Source: Sipunculus nudus
Lineage: Eukaryota > Annelida > Sipuncula > Golfingiida > Sipunculidae
Length of the DNA: 64,000 nt
Reading direction: 5' to 3'
NCBI GenBank assembly: GCA_026874595.1
Contig: JAPPUL010000087.1
Span: 42,480 to 106,479 of the forward strand
Under the pieces are notes generated by a model that was given only the letters and a program-made list of their open reading frames with translations, made no database searches and was not told the DNA's origin. Every line of letters starts with the position of its first letter. Position 1 is the stretch's first letter. Of the stretch, positions 52,810 to 62,027 are shown one piece after another. Position numbers and translations under genes: made by a program.

Positions 52810-53744
52810 TTAGTTCTTAAACATATAGTTAGCCTGTTTGCCTCGATTCTTTGGTGCCCAGTACGGGAAAAACTCTGTATACTTAAGTTCTTTACTAAAT
52901 TTCTCTTTTTGGCTTAACAGTGTATGCGGAAACGACTTGTCCAATACATACACATTCTTTTTATCACCATACTCTACGCTTACCTCTATCGCTTCCTTCC
53001 CCTTATATTGAGTTGATTTATTAGTTACATTCGCTTGTTGCCACCTTTGGATAATCTTTACTTATTGATTCTTGCGATAGCTTTGATGTTCCCCGGCGGA
53101 TGATTTCCAAGTAGTGTTTGTACCATATTTATTTTGTAACTACTTTCTCCCCAAACGAAACCTTACATATACAGGCAGAGCATCGTAGAATGTGTCAAAT
53201 GTATCTGTTGGCTTTTTTAATACTATCGTACCATGATTGTTCCAATACGAAAAACCAAGTGAATATACCTATCTGATCACGTACCCTCTCATATATCATG
53301 AAGTTATTTCCACAGCCATCTTGGCTTCCCATTGTATACTTCAATACGTTCCCATTGTCTATATCAAAAAATATATCTGATTTAAACGAGTAATTATATG
53401 TTCCTGTTCTAAACTGATCAAACGTCGAAAACTTGAGCACTGACGCATTCATCTCTTTTGCCGTCGTCTTAACATGCACTTGCATATTCCATGGCTCCTT
53501 CACAAGCACTGTCATACTATCTAATAATTCACGTCCTACCCCATACCATTTAACATTCCCATTATACCTTTGATATTCCGCTTTTCCCTTATTCCAATGC
53601 TCGTCTTGTAAAAACGCTATGTCCTTTTTACTCTTCTTTAGATGACCATGTTTAGTATTTTCCGAACATGACACAAATATAATTCCTACACTTAATAATA
53701 TCATAGTTTAAAACTATACTAAAACCCTTATTGCGATTTTTCAT
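52810..53744 (-). pseudogene. Lipoprotein of unknown function with several +1 frameshifts
   Basis: An ATG at 53742-53744 after GGAGGAAGG begins a signal peptide with a lipobox ending FVSC. The signal is cut by a shift near 53707-53713; dropping one base gives VLTMILLSVGIIFVSC in one frame. About 160 residues then read cleanly (with a Cys in GSQDGCGNNFMIYER), and further pieces follow to a TAA at 52810 (ends NYMFKN), again with at least three shifts. The product would have about 305 residues, rich in Lys, Tyr and Asn. I do not recognise the family. Its place beside the cytochrome gene on the same strand hints at a periplasmic redox role. Confidence 0.5.
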
Positions 53745-53903
53745 TTCCTTCCTCCTATCCTTATCTTAAATATGTTCAATCTAACTTATTAAGTATAATA
53801 TATATATTGTTATTTATATATATATTGTTATTTATTTATTTTTTTTCTCTCAACACTTATTCTCTCAACAAATCTTTTATTACTTTATCTAGTTTATAAA
53901 TAA

Positions 53904-54882
53904 TTATTTCAATAAGGCTCCCGAACAGCTTGAACCTGCTCCCGCTGTACAGGCAAAACAGTAATCTCTTACCTCTATTTCATTTACTAAATCTAAACTC
54001 TTATGCTTTAATACATCGTCTATTGTTAGTATTTGCCCCTCTTCTCCTTTACAATGCACTTTTGATATCAAGGTTAAAATCACAATCATACAAATTACCT
54101 TCATAATCTATCGATATCTGATTCTTACACATCAAATGTGACAACGTTGATAGGTTAAAGTTGGATGCAAGAAAAGAAAGATACTCCTCGTCCAATTTCT
54201 TACTTCTAAGATATTTCTCATACCGACCAAGCAATACATTATTAAATACATATAGTGAATTGAAGTCTATTGAAAAATCATCCTTAAGGCGTTTCTTATA
54301 ATCAGATTCTAAGCCCGCTTGTGCCGGGGCAAGCGCAAAGTTGTTATCACTTCGCATCGCTGGATTATATACTAAATTTAAAACCAGCTTACTCCCGTAA
54401 CCCCCTCATGTTCAAAAGCTTTAAACCCTCTATACTCTTATCATAAACCCCCTTCCCCCGCATAGCATCTACATTTTCACGTAGATAACAGGGCATACTA
54501 GCCACTACCTCAACACCATAAGCCTCAAAAAACTCAGGTAAATCCCTATAACCCTCCTCGAAGAATATAGTAAGATTAGAACGAACTATTACTCGCTTAT
54601 CATTTTGCTCTGGCTTCCTTTACTATATCCCTAAAAACCAAAATGACTCTCAGGTGCCCCTCCTGTTATATCTATTACTTCTATTTGAGAAAAAGAACGT
54701 ATAACCTCAATTATCTTGTCTTTTACTTCCTTACTTATCTCTTCCTTGCGGTCCGGACCAGCTTCTATATGACAGTGTAAGCACCTTTGATTACATTTTC
54801 TACCAAGATTTAATTGTAATGTACTTACCTTATCTTTGCTCATTTGCTTTCCAACAACGCTTGCAAATCTCGTCTTTGTCAT
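53904..54882 (-). pseudogene. ArsS-like radical SAM protein with several +1 frameshifts
   Basis: AGGAGG lies upstream of the ATG at 54882. The N-terminal piece has LQLNLGRKCNQRCLHCHIEAGPDR, with the CxxxCxxC cluster motif, and IEVIDITGGAPES. Middle pieces in other frames give a VVASMPCYLRENVDAMRGKGVYD segment. The C-terminal pieces give YEGNLYDCDFN and YCFACTAGAGSSCSGAL, the hallmark of the arsenosugar-type radical SAM proteins (ArsS, DUF3641). One junction is clear: the plus-strand TTTT at 54060-54063 has one base too many. I infer about four or five shifts in all. No arsM is next to it, so the substrate may not be arsenic. Confidence 0.75.
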
Positions 54883-54964
54883 AGCTTATAAAAACCTCCT
54901 AAATAAATTTAATTTATTTGATTCAACATCCTTAGCCATTTTAAAACTAGAACCTTTATAGTTT

Positions 54965-57900
54965 TTATTCAAGTGCGCGATGGTTTTTCTCAAAAGCTTT
55001 GTGTTTTAGAAAGTCTTGAATATTCTTAAAATCGCTTGTTTTATATTCGTTTATTAGATTTTCAATTATTTTTGGTGCATCATCAGGTATAAATTTAAGT
55101 CCAGTTTTGACACCAAACCTACTACTAGACCCTTCTAAGTGCCCTCCAATGATTAGTGCAAATCCAGAAACACTACTGTTTTCATGTTTAACCTTACAGC
55201 CAGACAATCCAATATCAACAATATGCGGATGAGCACAAGAATGTGGACAACCATTTACACTAATACTTATAGGTTCAGTAAAGCCAGGAAATTTATTTTC
55301 TAAATGGGAGATTATTTTATTGGCTAATTGTTTAGTTTCGCTAATTGCAAAATTACAAAAGTTTAATCCTGTACAAGAAACATTTCTTAATTTGAAAGTG
55401 GATGGATTTGCATCTATACCAACTCTTTCCAACTCAGCTACCATATCTTTTGTTTCTTTTGTTTTTGCATCCAATATAATAAAGTTTTGGCTTGGAGTTA
55501 TCTTTATAGTGCTAGCATGATATTTTTTTAGTACACTTAGTAAGTTAAAAAAGCCTTTCCCTCCAAGTCGTCCACTGCTAACAGCGCAGCCAATATAACT
55601 TTGACCTTCTACTGTGCTTTTATTAATACCAAGGTGTTCTCTTCTTGCATACGGAGTATATTCTCTAATTTTCGTTTTTCCTAATTGGAAATCTAATTTG
55701 GCAAATAATACTCTGGTAAACTTTTCTATTCCCCATTTTTCAATAATATGTCCAAGTCGAGCTTTAGTTCTGTTAGTTCTTTCACCATAGTCTCTGAAGA
55801 TTTCAGCAATCCCCTCAACAACAGGTAGGATTTGCCAGGAATTAACATATCCAATATGGGTTGCAACTCTTTTGTTTGAGCCAAGACCCCCTCCAACACT
55901 AACATCAAATGAGACTTCTGATTTAGAAATATTTACTGCATTAAAAGACACATCGTGTATTTCATGGTTAGTGCAATGTTTTCTACATCCGCTAATGCTT
56001 ACTTTAAATTTTCTTGGTAGATTTTCAAAGTTTTTGTTTCCAACTAAGAATTTATTTACTTCATAGACAATATCTCTTACATCACAAATCTGTTCGTGGT
56101 CAAGCCCATTTACAGGACAAGAGACAACATTTCTTGGAACATCGCCGGCTGCAAATACTGTACTTAGCCCAACACTACTTAATTTTTTGAATATTTCGGG
56201 TATATCTTTTATTTGTATAAAGTAAAACTGTATATTTTGTCTTGTTGTAAATGCTGCAGTACCACGTGCAAATTTATTAGCAATATCTGCAATTGTGCCT
56301 ATTTGTGTAAGATTTAACTGACCATGTATTATTCTTACTCTTAGCATAAAATATAAAGTTTTATCGTTTTCATCTTGCATATTTTTGTTTTGAACGTGTA
56401 GCCCATACCATTTGAAACGATCTATGTCCTCAGGATCTATTGGGGTACCCATAAAGGAATAGACACAAATATCTTTTATTACATCAAGTCCGTTTTTTTC
56501 TATTTTTATTCTTTCAATTCTTTGTGCTTTTGTTTCTTTTAGTGCTTTTTTATCCTTATATATCTCTTTAAGTATTTCTTTTTTGTTCCATTTGGGGAAA
56601 TATCTTTTTAGGAGAGCATTTAACTCTTTTTCAAATTCGCTATATTCATTAGGCACATAAACAGATGGGGTTTTGTCTGTAGAAATCACAGACTTGCCAG
56701 TAATCATACCAGCCCCAACCGTATTATTTGTTATTCTGTCAATAATTACAAATGAACCCATAGTTTTTATTTGCTCGTATGGATCAAAAGCGATACGATG
56801 ATCCAAAGATAACCTTGCATATCCAATTTCGTTTAGCTCTAATTTTTTAGTATTTTCTCTTTTAAGTGTATTGACATTTATTTTGTAGTAAAAAGCTTTA
56901 ATCCTACCAGCAGTTACAGTTGAGGCTCTTTTTATATTGTATAGTTTGTCTTTTAATAATGCTTCCTCGCTCATCCAAACAATATTTACATCAAGTACAC
57001 TCGCAACATCCGCTTGCTCTAAACTCTTAACTAAGATATTCCCTCGACTTATATCGATTTCATCATTTAGCGTTATAGTAATAGCTTGTTTTTCGCATGC
57101 AAAATCTAACTTACCATCGTAGGTTATAATCTCTTTTACAGTTGAGCTTTTAGCTGATGGCAGTACCGTAATAGCATCTCCAACTCCTATCGTACCAGAA
57201 GATAGTGTTCCACAAAAACCTCTGAAGTCTAAGTTTGGTCTATTTACGTATTGAATTGGCATTCTAAAGTTTTCTAAATTTATGTCTGATGCTATGTCAA
57301 TACTTTCTAATATATGCATTAAGCTATGACCTTTGTACCAAGGTGACTTTGGACTCAAATTAACAATATTATCACCATTTAGGGCAGATATTGGAATAAG
57401 AGTTAAATCATTTGGCATCTCTATCTCAGAAGCAAATTCTAAGTAATCTTTTTTGATTTCTTCAAATCTATCCTCACTAAAGTCAACCAAGTCCATTTTG
57501 TTAATTCCAATAATAAAATGTTTTATACCAAGCAATTTTGTAATAAACGAATGTCTTTTAGTTTGTGTTTGTACACCGCCTCTTGCATCGATAAGAATAA
57601 TAGCTAAATTAGCATAAGAAGCTCCTGTTACCATATTTCTTGTGTATTGCTCATGTCCTGGGCTGTCTGCAATTATAAATTTCTTTTTGTCTGTTGAAAA
57701 ATATCTGTAAGCAACATCAATTGTAATCCCTTGTTCTCGCTCAGACTGTAAACCATCAACTATCAACGCTAAATCAAATTCCCCATCGGTAGTACCACTT
57801 TTTTTTGAATCGCATTTAATTGCTGCTAATTGATCTTCAAAAATCATCTTAGAATCGTGTAATAATCTGCCAATTAATGTGCTCTTCCCATCATCAACGC

Positions 57901-58024
57901 TACCGCATGTAATAAATCTTAACATTTGTTTATTTTCATGCTCTTTTAAATAACTTTCTATATTGTTAAATTTTATCTTTGTTTCTTTCTCTATTGTTTT
58001 GTCGTCTATCATTTTGTCTATCAT
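54965..58024 (-). CDS. cysN-sir: Sulfate adenylyltransferase GTPase subunit fused to sirohaem sulfite reductase
   Basis: A single intact 1019-residue frame. Residues ~30-450 are CysN: GSVDDGKST (41-49), DSPGHEQY (120-127) and NKMD (175-178) are the GTPase motifs. Residues ~500-1019 are a sulfite/nitrite reductase: TTRQNIQFYF (593-602), ISGCRKHC (677-684), and the sirohaem/[4Fe-4S] ligands C884-x5-C890 and C926-x3-C930. So sulfate activation and sulfite reduction are joined in one chain, with the APS kinase/reductase step encoded by cysH upstream. CysN is often fused to CysC, but this partner is unusual. Base use lacks the strand bias seen around it. Confidence 0.92.
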   Translation of the reverse strand: MIDKMIDDKTIEKETKIKFNNIESYLKEHENKQMLRFITCGSVDDGKSTLIGRLLHDSKMIFEDQLAAIKCDSKKSGTTDGEFDLALIVDGLQSEREQGITIDVAYRYFSTDKKKFIIADSPGHEQYTRNMVTGASYANLAIILIDARGGVQTQTKRHSFITKLLGIKHFIIGINKMDLVDFSEDRFEEIKKDYLEFASEIEMPNDLTLIPISALNGDNIVNLSPKSPWYKGHSLMHILESIDIASDINLENFRMPIQYVNRPNLDFRGFCGTLSSGTIGVGDAITVLPSAKSSTVKEIITYDGKLDFACEKQAITITLNDEIDISRGNILVKSLEQADVASVLDVNIVWMSEEALLKDKLYNIKRASTVTAGRIKAFYYKINVNTLKRENTKKLELNEIGYARLSLDHRIAFDPYEQIKTMGSFVIIDRITNNTVGAGMITGKSVISTDKTPSVYVPNEYSEFEKELNALLKRYFPKWNKKEILKEIYKDKKALKETKAQRIERIKIEKNGLDVIKDICVYSFMGTPIDPEDIDRFKWYGLHVQNKNMQDENDKTLYFMLRVRIIHGQLNLTQIGTIADIANKFARGTAAFTTRQNIQFYFIQIKDIPEIFKKLSSVGLSTVFAAGDVPRNVVSCPVNGLDHEQICDVRDIVYEVNKFLVGNKNFENLPRKFKVSISGCRKHCTNHEIHDVSFNAVNISKSEVSFDVSVGGGLGSNKRVATHIGYVNSWQILPVVEGIAEIFRDYGERTNRTKARLGHIIEKWGIEKFTRVLFAKLDFQLGKTKIREYTPYARREHLGINKSTVEGQSYIGCAVSSGRLGGKGFFNLLSVLKKYHASTIKITPSQNFIILDAKTKETKDMVAELERVGIDANPSTFKLRNVSCTGLNFCNFAISETKQLANKIISHLENKFPGFTEPISISVNGCPHSCAHPHIVDIGLSGCKVKHENSSVSGFALIIGGHLEGSSSRFGVKTGLKFIPDDAPKIIENLINEYKTSDFKNIQDFLKHKAFEKNHRALE

Positions 58025-58025
58025 T

Positions 58026-58949
58026 TTAAAAGTATCCTTCTATTTTTTTCTTTTCCATTGAGCCAGCAGAATCATTATCAATAACTCTACCCTGGCGTTC
58101 ACTTGTTTTTGTTAGCAACATTTCTTGAATTATCTCAGGTAGTGTTGTTGCTGTTGAGTTTATTGCACCTGTTAAAGGATAACAGCCAAGTGTTCTAAAT
58201 CTTACACTCTCCATTTTAGGACTTTCGTTAGCTTTTAAAGGCAATCTCTCATCGTCAACCAAAATTTTAAGCCCATCTCTTTCAACCACAGGCCTTTTTC
58301 TCGCCAAATATAATGGCACAATTGGTATATTTTCTCTATATATGTATTGCCAAATATTAAGTTCAGTCCAGTTTGACAAGGGGAATACCCTGATAGATTC
58401 ACCTTTCTTAATTTGTGAATTGTATATATTCCAAAGTTCAGGTCTTTGGTTTTTTGGGTCCCATGTGTGATTATGATTTCTAAACGAGAAAACTCTTTCT
58501 TTAGCACGAGATTTTTCTTCATCCCTTCTAGCTCCACCAAATATTGCATCAAATTTATATTTGTCTAATGCTTGTTTTAGGCTTTGAGTTTTCATAATAT
58601 CTGTATGGACAGCACAGCCATGTGTAAATGGTCCAATATTCTTTTTAAGACCTTCTTGATTTATGTGGACCAAAAGTTCAAACCCAAGCTCTTTTGCCAT
58701 CTTATCCCTATACTTTATCATATCTTTAAATTTCCATCCTGTATCTATATGGAGCAGAGGAAATGGGAGTTTCCCAGGATAAAATGCTTTTATTGCAATA
58801 TGTAGCATAACAGCTGAATCTTTTCCAACAGAATAAAGCATAACAGGATTATCAAACTCAGCTACAACTTCTCTCATTATGTATATAGATTCAGCCTCAA
58901 GCTCTTCTAAATTTGTTAATTTACGTGTATTTATCATTTTTGTTATCAT
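58026..58949 (-). CDS. cysD: Sulfate adenylyltransferase subunit 2
   Basis: CysD makes APS from ATP and sulfate together with CysN. I start at ATG 58949 with AGGAAAA upstream, giving 307 residues, the family norm; a GTG at 58982 lies within the end of cysH and is less likely. [17 protein letters not shown] is the PP-loop, [10 protein letters not shown] and [15 protein letters not shown] the conserved nucleotide-binding parts, and [14 protein letters not shown] a C-terminal family segment. The gene ends 1 bp before the start of the cysN fusion and overlaps nothing else. Confidence 0.95.
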   Translation of the reverse strand: MITKMINTRKLTNLEELEAESIYIMREVVAEFDNPVMLYSVGKDSAVMLHIAIKAFYPGKLPFPLLHIDTGWKFKDMIKYRDKMAKELGFELLVHINQEGLKKNIGPFTHGCAVHTDIMKTQSLKQALDKYKFDAIFGGARRDEEKSRAKERVFSFRNHNHTWDPKNQRPELWNIYNSQIKKGESIRVFPLSNWTELNIWQYIYRENIPIVPLYLARKRPVVERDGLKILVDDERLPLKANESPKMESVRFRTLGCYPLTGAINSTATTLPEIIQEMLLTKTSERQGRVIDNDSAGSMEKKKIEGYF

Positions 58950-58965
58950 ATTTGTTTTCCTATAA

Positions 58966-59658
58966 TTATTTGTGTAATCCACATTCTTTGTGTTTAGTAT
59001 TTTCCCACCACCAACGCCCGCTCCTTATATCTTCACCGTCCTCAACGGCTTTAGTACATGGTGCACAGCCAATACTTGGATAGCCCGCATCATGCAATTT
59101 GTTATATGGAACATTATTTTCCTTTATATATGACCAAACTTCTTCTTTGGTCCAATTGATAAGAGGGCTAAATTTAATTACTTCATGCTCCTCATTGTAT
59201 TCAAACATTTTTATATTTTCTCTTGTTATACTTTGGGCTTTGCGCAATCCAGTAACCCAAATATCTAAATCTTTTAAGGCTCTTTTTAATGGCGCAACCT
59301 TTCGTGCGTAACAACATGCTTTTCTATTTTCAACAGATTCGTAAAATCCATTAATGCCTTGAGTTACATATAATTTTTGAATGTCATTAGTATTTGGGAA
59401 ATATACCTTTATTTTAAGGTCATATTTTAAATTTGTGTTATCCATGACACTGTAAGTTTCATATGTTAGCCGTCCAGTATCAAGGGTAAATATATTTACG
59501 TTTCTATCGATTTTTAACATCATATCTGTTATGACTTGGTCTTCTGCACCAAAACTTGACGAAAACCCAATAGCTTTATCACTTTTCTTTATGAAAAATT
59601 CTAAGATCTGTTCTGAATACCAGCTTTCAAACTTTTTATTTAATTCATTTACTTTTGC
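58966..59658 (-). CDS. cysH: Assimilatory APS/PAPS reductase with no proper start codon
   Basis: CysH reduces APS (or PAPS) to sulfite. The open frame runs from 59658; [20 protein letters not shown], then a CC motif in [22 protein letters not shown] and a C-terminal ECGLHK. The two Cys pairs suggest the [4Fe-4S] APS-reductase form. No ATG, GTG or TTG lies in frame before the PP-loop region: the first in-frame ATG (59523) is inside it and would lose SSFGAEDQV. Upstream a TTG follows an AGGG ribosome site, but its second codon is TAA. So the 5' end is damaged, misread or uses an unusual start. The region shares the different base composition of the sulfate operon. Confidence 0.8.
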   Translation of the reverse strand, partial: AKVNELNKKFESWYSEQILEFFIKKSDKAIGFSSSFGAEDQVITDMMLKIDRNVNIFTLDTGRLTYETYSVMDNTNLKYDLKIKVYFPNTNDIQKLYVTQGINGFYESVENRKACCYARKVAPLKRALKDLDIWVTGLRKAQSITRENIKMFEYNEEHEVIKFSPLINWTKEEVWSYIKENNVPYNKLHDAGYPSIGCAPCTKAVEDGEDIRSGRWWWENTKHKECGLHK

Positions 59659-59780
59659 TTACAATTTATTTCCCTATATTTTGTAATATTTTATTGGTGC
59701 TAAAAGCCACTACAAAATCTTTTTTAGATACTAATCCAAGAGTCTTAGATTTTTGTAATAATTTAAAGATTCTGTTTAAA

Positions 59781-59872
59781 GGAAGTTTTTGCTCTTTTGC
59801 GGTTTAATGCCCTTTAAAAGGCTTTTTTAAAAAGCTTTTAGAGCAAATATGCCCTTTGCAAAGAGAACTTCC
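59781..59872. promoter_or_regulatory. Inverted repeat able to form a long hairpin
   Basis: GGAAGTT and CTCTTTTGC (59781-59800) pair with GCAAAGAG and AACTTCC (59857-59872) across a 55-nt loop that itself contains an AAAAGC/GCTTTT stem. It may be part of a leader RNA of cysH on the minus strand. No U-run follows on either strand. Confidence 0.4.
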
Positions 59873-59925
59873 TTATTTATAGCTTTTATTATTTTGGGAA
59901 TAGATTTTTGTGTGGATATCCATAC

Positions 59926-60010
59926 AGTAGGGACAAGATTTGTTAACCTTATAATCTGATATATAAGCTTTTATAAAAAGCTTGTAGTTAATCATCTAAA
60001 GCTCCCTACT
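59926..60010. promoter_or_regulatory. Inverted repeat enclosing a hairpin
   Basis: AGTAGGGA (59926-59933) and TCCCTACT (60003-60010) are perfect complements, about 70 nt apart, and AAGCTTTT/AAAAGCTT forms an inner hairpin. On the minus strand this closed domain precedes cysH by about 270 nt. It looks like a folded leader RNA; I could not match it to a known riboswitch class. Confidence 0.4.
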
Positions 60011-60650
60011 AAAAGATATTTATAGTAACTGTGGCTACTATTTATGCTTTAAGTATTTTTATATTTACCTTTTAAAAGGTTTTATTTTAGTTTTTTACAG
60101 GATAAATCTATGCGATTAGATTGTCAAGTATTAATTATTTTTTTTAACAATCAAAACATAAACAATATCGTCTTTTATATTAGGTATATTTTAAAGTGGG
60201 GAAAGGCCTTTTTAATAAAGACAATTTATAAAAGCTTATCTTCTATCAAAGATAGAGGTAGGTTATTTATAAATATAATGCAGAACATAAATCACAAGCC
60301 AAGATAGGTGCAAGTAGATTTTCTAATGTAAGAATAGCTCTTAATTATTTTGCCTATCTTAATTATTTTGCTTATCTTAGCTCTTGTCCACAAATACTTA
60401 AAGCTTTTTAAGGAAACATTATTTTGATTATTTTGATACAAAAAAGAAAAGTGTTGTAAAGAAATATACCAGCCTCTAATATATTATTTTTTTGCTTATA
60501 TCCCTACTATATAAAAAAAGTTATTTTTAATACGGAATGTAGGCAAAAACGTCAAAGTTGTATTTTGTATGGATTTTGATGAATTCTTGTCTTAAGAAGT
60601 TAATTTTATATCCTATTAAAAAGGTTCTTTACAACATATTGTCTAAGATT

Positions 60651-61892
60651 ATGCAGTGTCATATCCTTACAATCGGTAATGAGCTCCTAAACGGAGACAT
60701 TAGCGATACCAATTCTCAATACTTACAAGAGCAATTATCTCCTATCTCTATACCCACTATGAAAATAGCTATTCTTCCCGACAAAGTCCAAAATATTAAA
60801 AATGAGATTATTCAAAGTATAAAACAAAACGTTAACTATATATTTATAACAGGTGGACTTGGGCCTACTGAAGATGATATTACTCGAAATGCCATTGCCC
60901 TTGCCATAAATAAAAAACTTGTTAAAAGCCATCCTGAACTTACAAAGCTTAAACAAAAGTTGAATACTAAAACCATTTCCAAAACTCAAGAACGTCAAGT
61001 ATTCTTCCCCTTAAATACAACCATTATTGAAAACGATAGAGGTACTGCTCAGGGCATTTATATAGTACATAAGAATTCACATATCTTTGCTATGCCCGGT
61101 GTTCCTTTTGAAATGAAGCATATGTTTGAAAACAATATTATACCTTTAATTAAAGGAAGTCCCATAAATAGAAGACGCCTTGTTGTAAAAACATTTGGCA
61201 TTGGCGAATCTACTCTTAATAACATAATCAAAGATAAGATAATTAAAGGCTTTAAAGACATATCTTTTGAAATCACAGCAGCATTTGATGGTGTTCGTAT
61301 AAAAATATATTCTAACTCTAATAGCCTTTCTAATACCCTTTCTAAATCTTCTTTTGATAAACTTGCCATAATAAAGTCAGCGTGTTGTAAAGAGCTTGGT
61401 AAACACATTTATGCCTTTGACCAAGAGACTATGCAAAGCAACTTATATAAAATCCTAACTGCAAAAAAGCTTACTCTATCAACCGTAGAATCCTGTACAG
61501 GAGGGCTTGCTGGAGCCTATCTTACAGACTATCCTGGAAGCTCTTCCTTTTTTAAAGGCTGTATTGTTGCTTACTCAAATGAGATAAAAGAACAAGTTGT
61601 TAAAGTTGATAAAGACATTTTAGTAAAACATGGTGCGGTTAGTAGCGAAGTTGCAATTGAGCTTGCCAAAAATGGTAAAAAGATTTTACAAAGCGATATT
61701 TGCGTTGCTATAACAGGCATAGCAGGGCCTGGAGCAGACGATACACAAAAAGAGATCGGAAGCGTCTTTTTTGCTCTTATAAAAAAAGATAATACTATTA
61801 TTTCAAAGTTTATGCACTTCCAAGGTGATAGACAGTTAATACGTAAAAAAGCCGCCTTCTTTGCTCTTAACTTAATTAGAACATCTACCTAA
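60651..61892 (+). CDS. cinA: CinA-family protein with nicotinamide-mononucleotide amidohydrolase domain
   Basis: The ATG at 60651 (MQCHILTIGNELLNGD) is the family start; an upstream in-frame ATG at 60558 adds an unrelated leader. The 413 residues have the N-terminal MoaB-like domain (FITGGLGPTEDD, then MPGVPFEMKHMF) and the C-terminal PncC domain (TVESCTGGLAGAYLTDYPGSSSFF, with the catalytic Ser/Cys region and ITGIAGPGADD). It salvages NMN to nicotinate mononucleotide; CinA was also linked to competence. About 135 bp separate it from carB. Confidence 0.9.
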   Translation: MQCHILTIGNELLNGDISDTNSQYLQEQLSPISIPTMKIAILPDKVQNIKNEIIQSIKQNVNYIFITGGLGPTEDDITRNAIALAINKKLVKSHPELTKLKQKLNTKTISKTQERQVFFPLNTTIIENDRGTAQGIYIVHKNSHIFAMPGVPFEMKHMFENNIIPLIKGSPINRRRLVVKTFGIGESTLNNIIKDKIIKGFKDISFEITAAFDGVRIKIYSNSNSLSNTLSKSSFDKLAIIKSACCKELGKHIYAFDQETMQSNLYKILTAKKLTLSTVESCTGGLAGAYLTDYPGSSSFFKGCIVAYSNEIKEQVVKVDKDILVKHGAVSSEVAIELAKNGKKILQSDICVAITGIAGPGADDTQKEIGSVFFALIKKDNTIISKFMHFQGDRQLIRKKAAFFALNLIRTST

Positions 61893-62027
61893 ATACTCTC
61901 TAAAAGACAAAGCACTATAAAAAAAAAGTTAAAAAAGGTTTATCAGTTTATACTTTCATGAACTTTATTAGATTAATATGTACATCTAAAACAATGTATT
62001 TAAAAGCTATGTATTAAGGGAAAGAAA

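Larger units (their letters stand above)
59659..60650. other. About 1-kb gene-free stretch between cysH and cinA
   Basis: No convincing protein gene is seen; a 65-residue plus-strand frame at 60110-60307 has no ribosome site or motif. The stretch contains two long inverted repeats (listed separately), a 14-bp palindrome ACCTTTTAAAAGGT near 60067-60080 followed by T-rich sequence, and an 18-bp direct duplication near 60340-60375. It should carry the sulfate-operon leader on the minus strand. Confidence 0.5.

Noticed and set aside
60110-60307. 65-residue plus-strand frame between cysH and cinA
   Set aside because: No ribosome site, low-complexity Ile/Asn/Lys composition and no motif; probably chance in AT-rich DNA.
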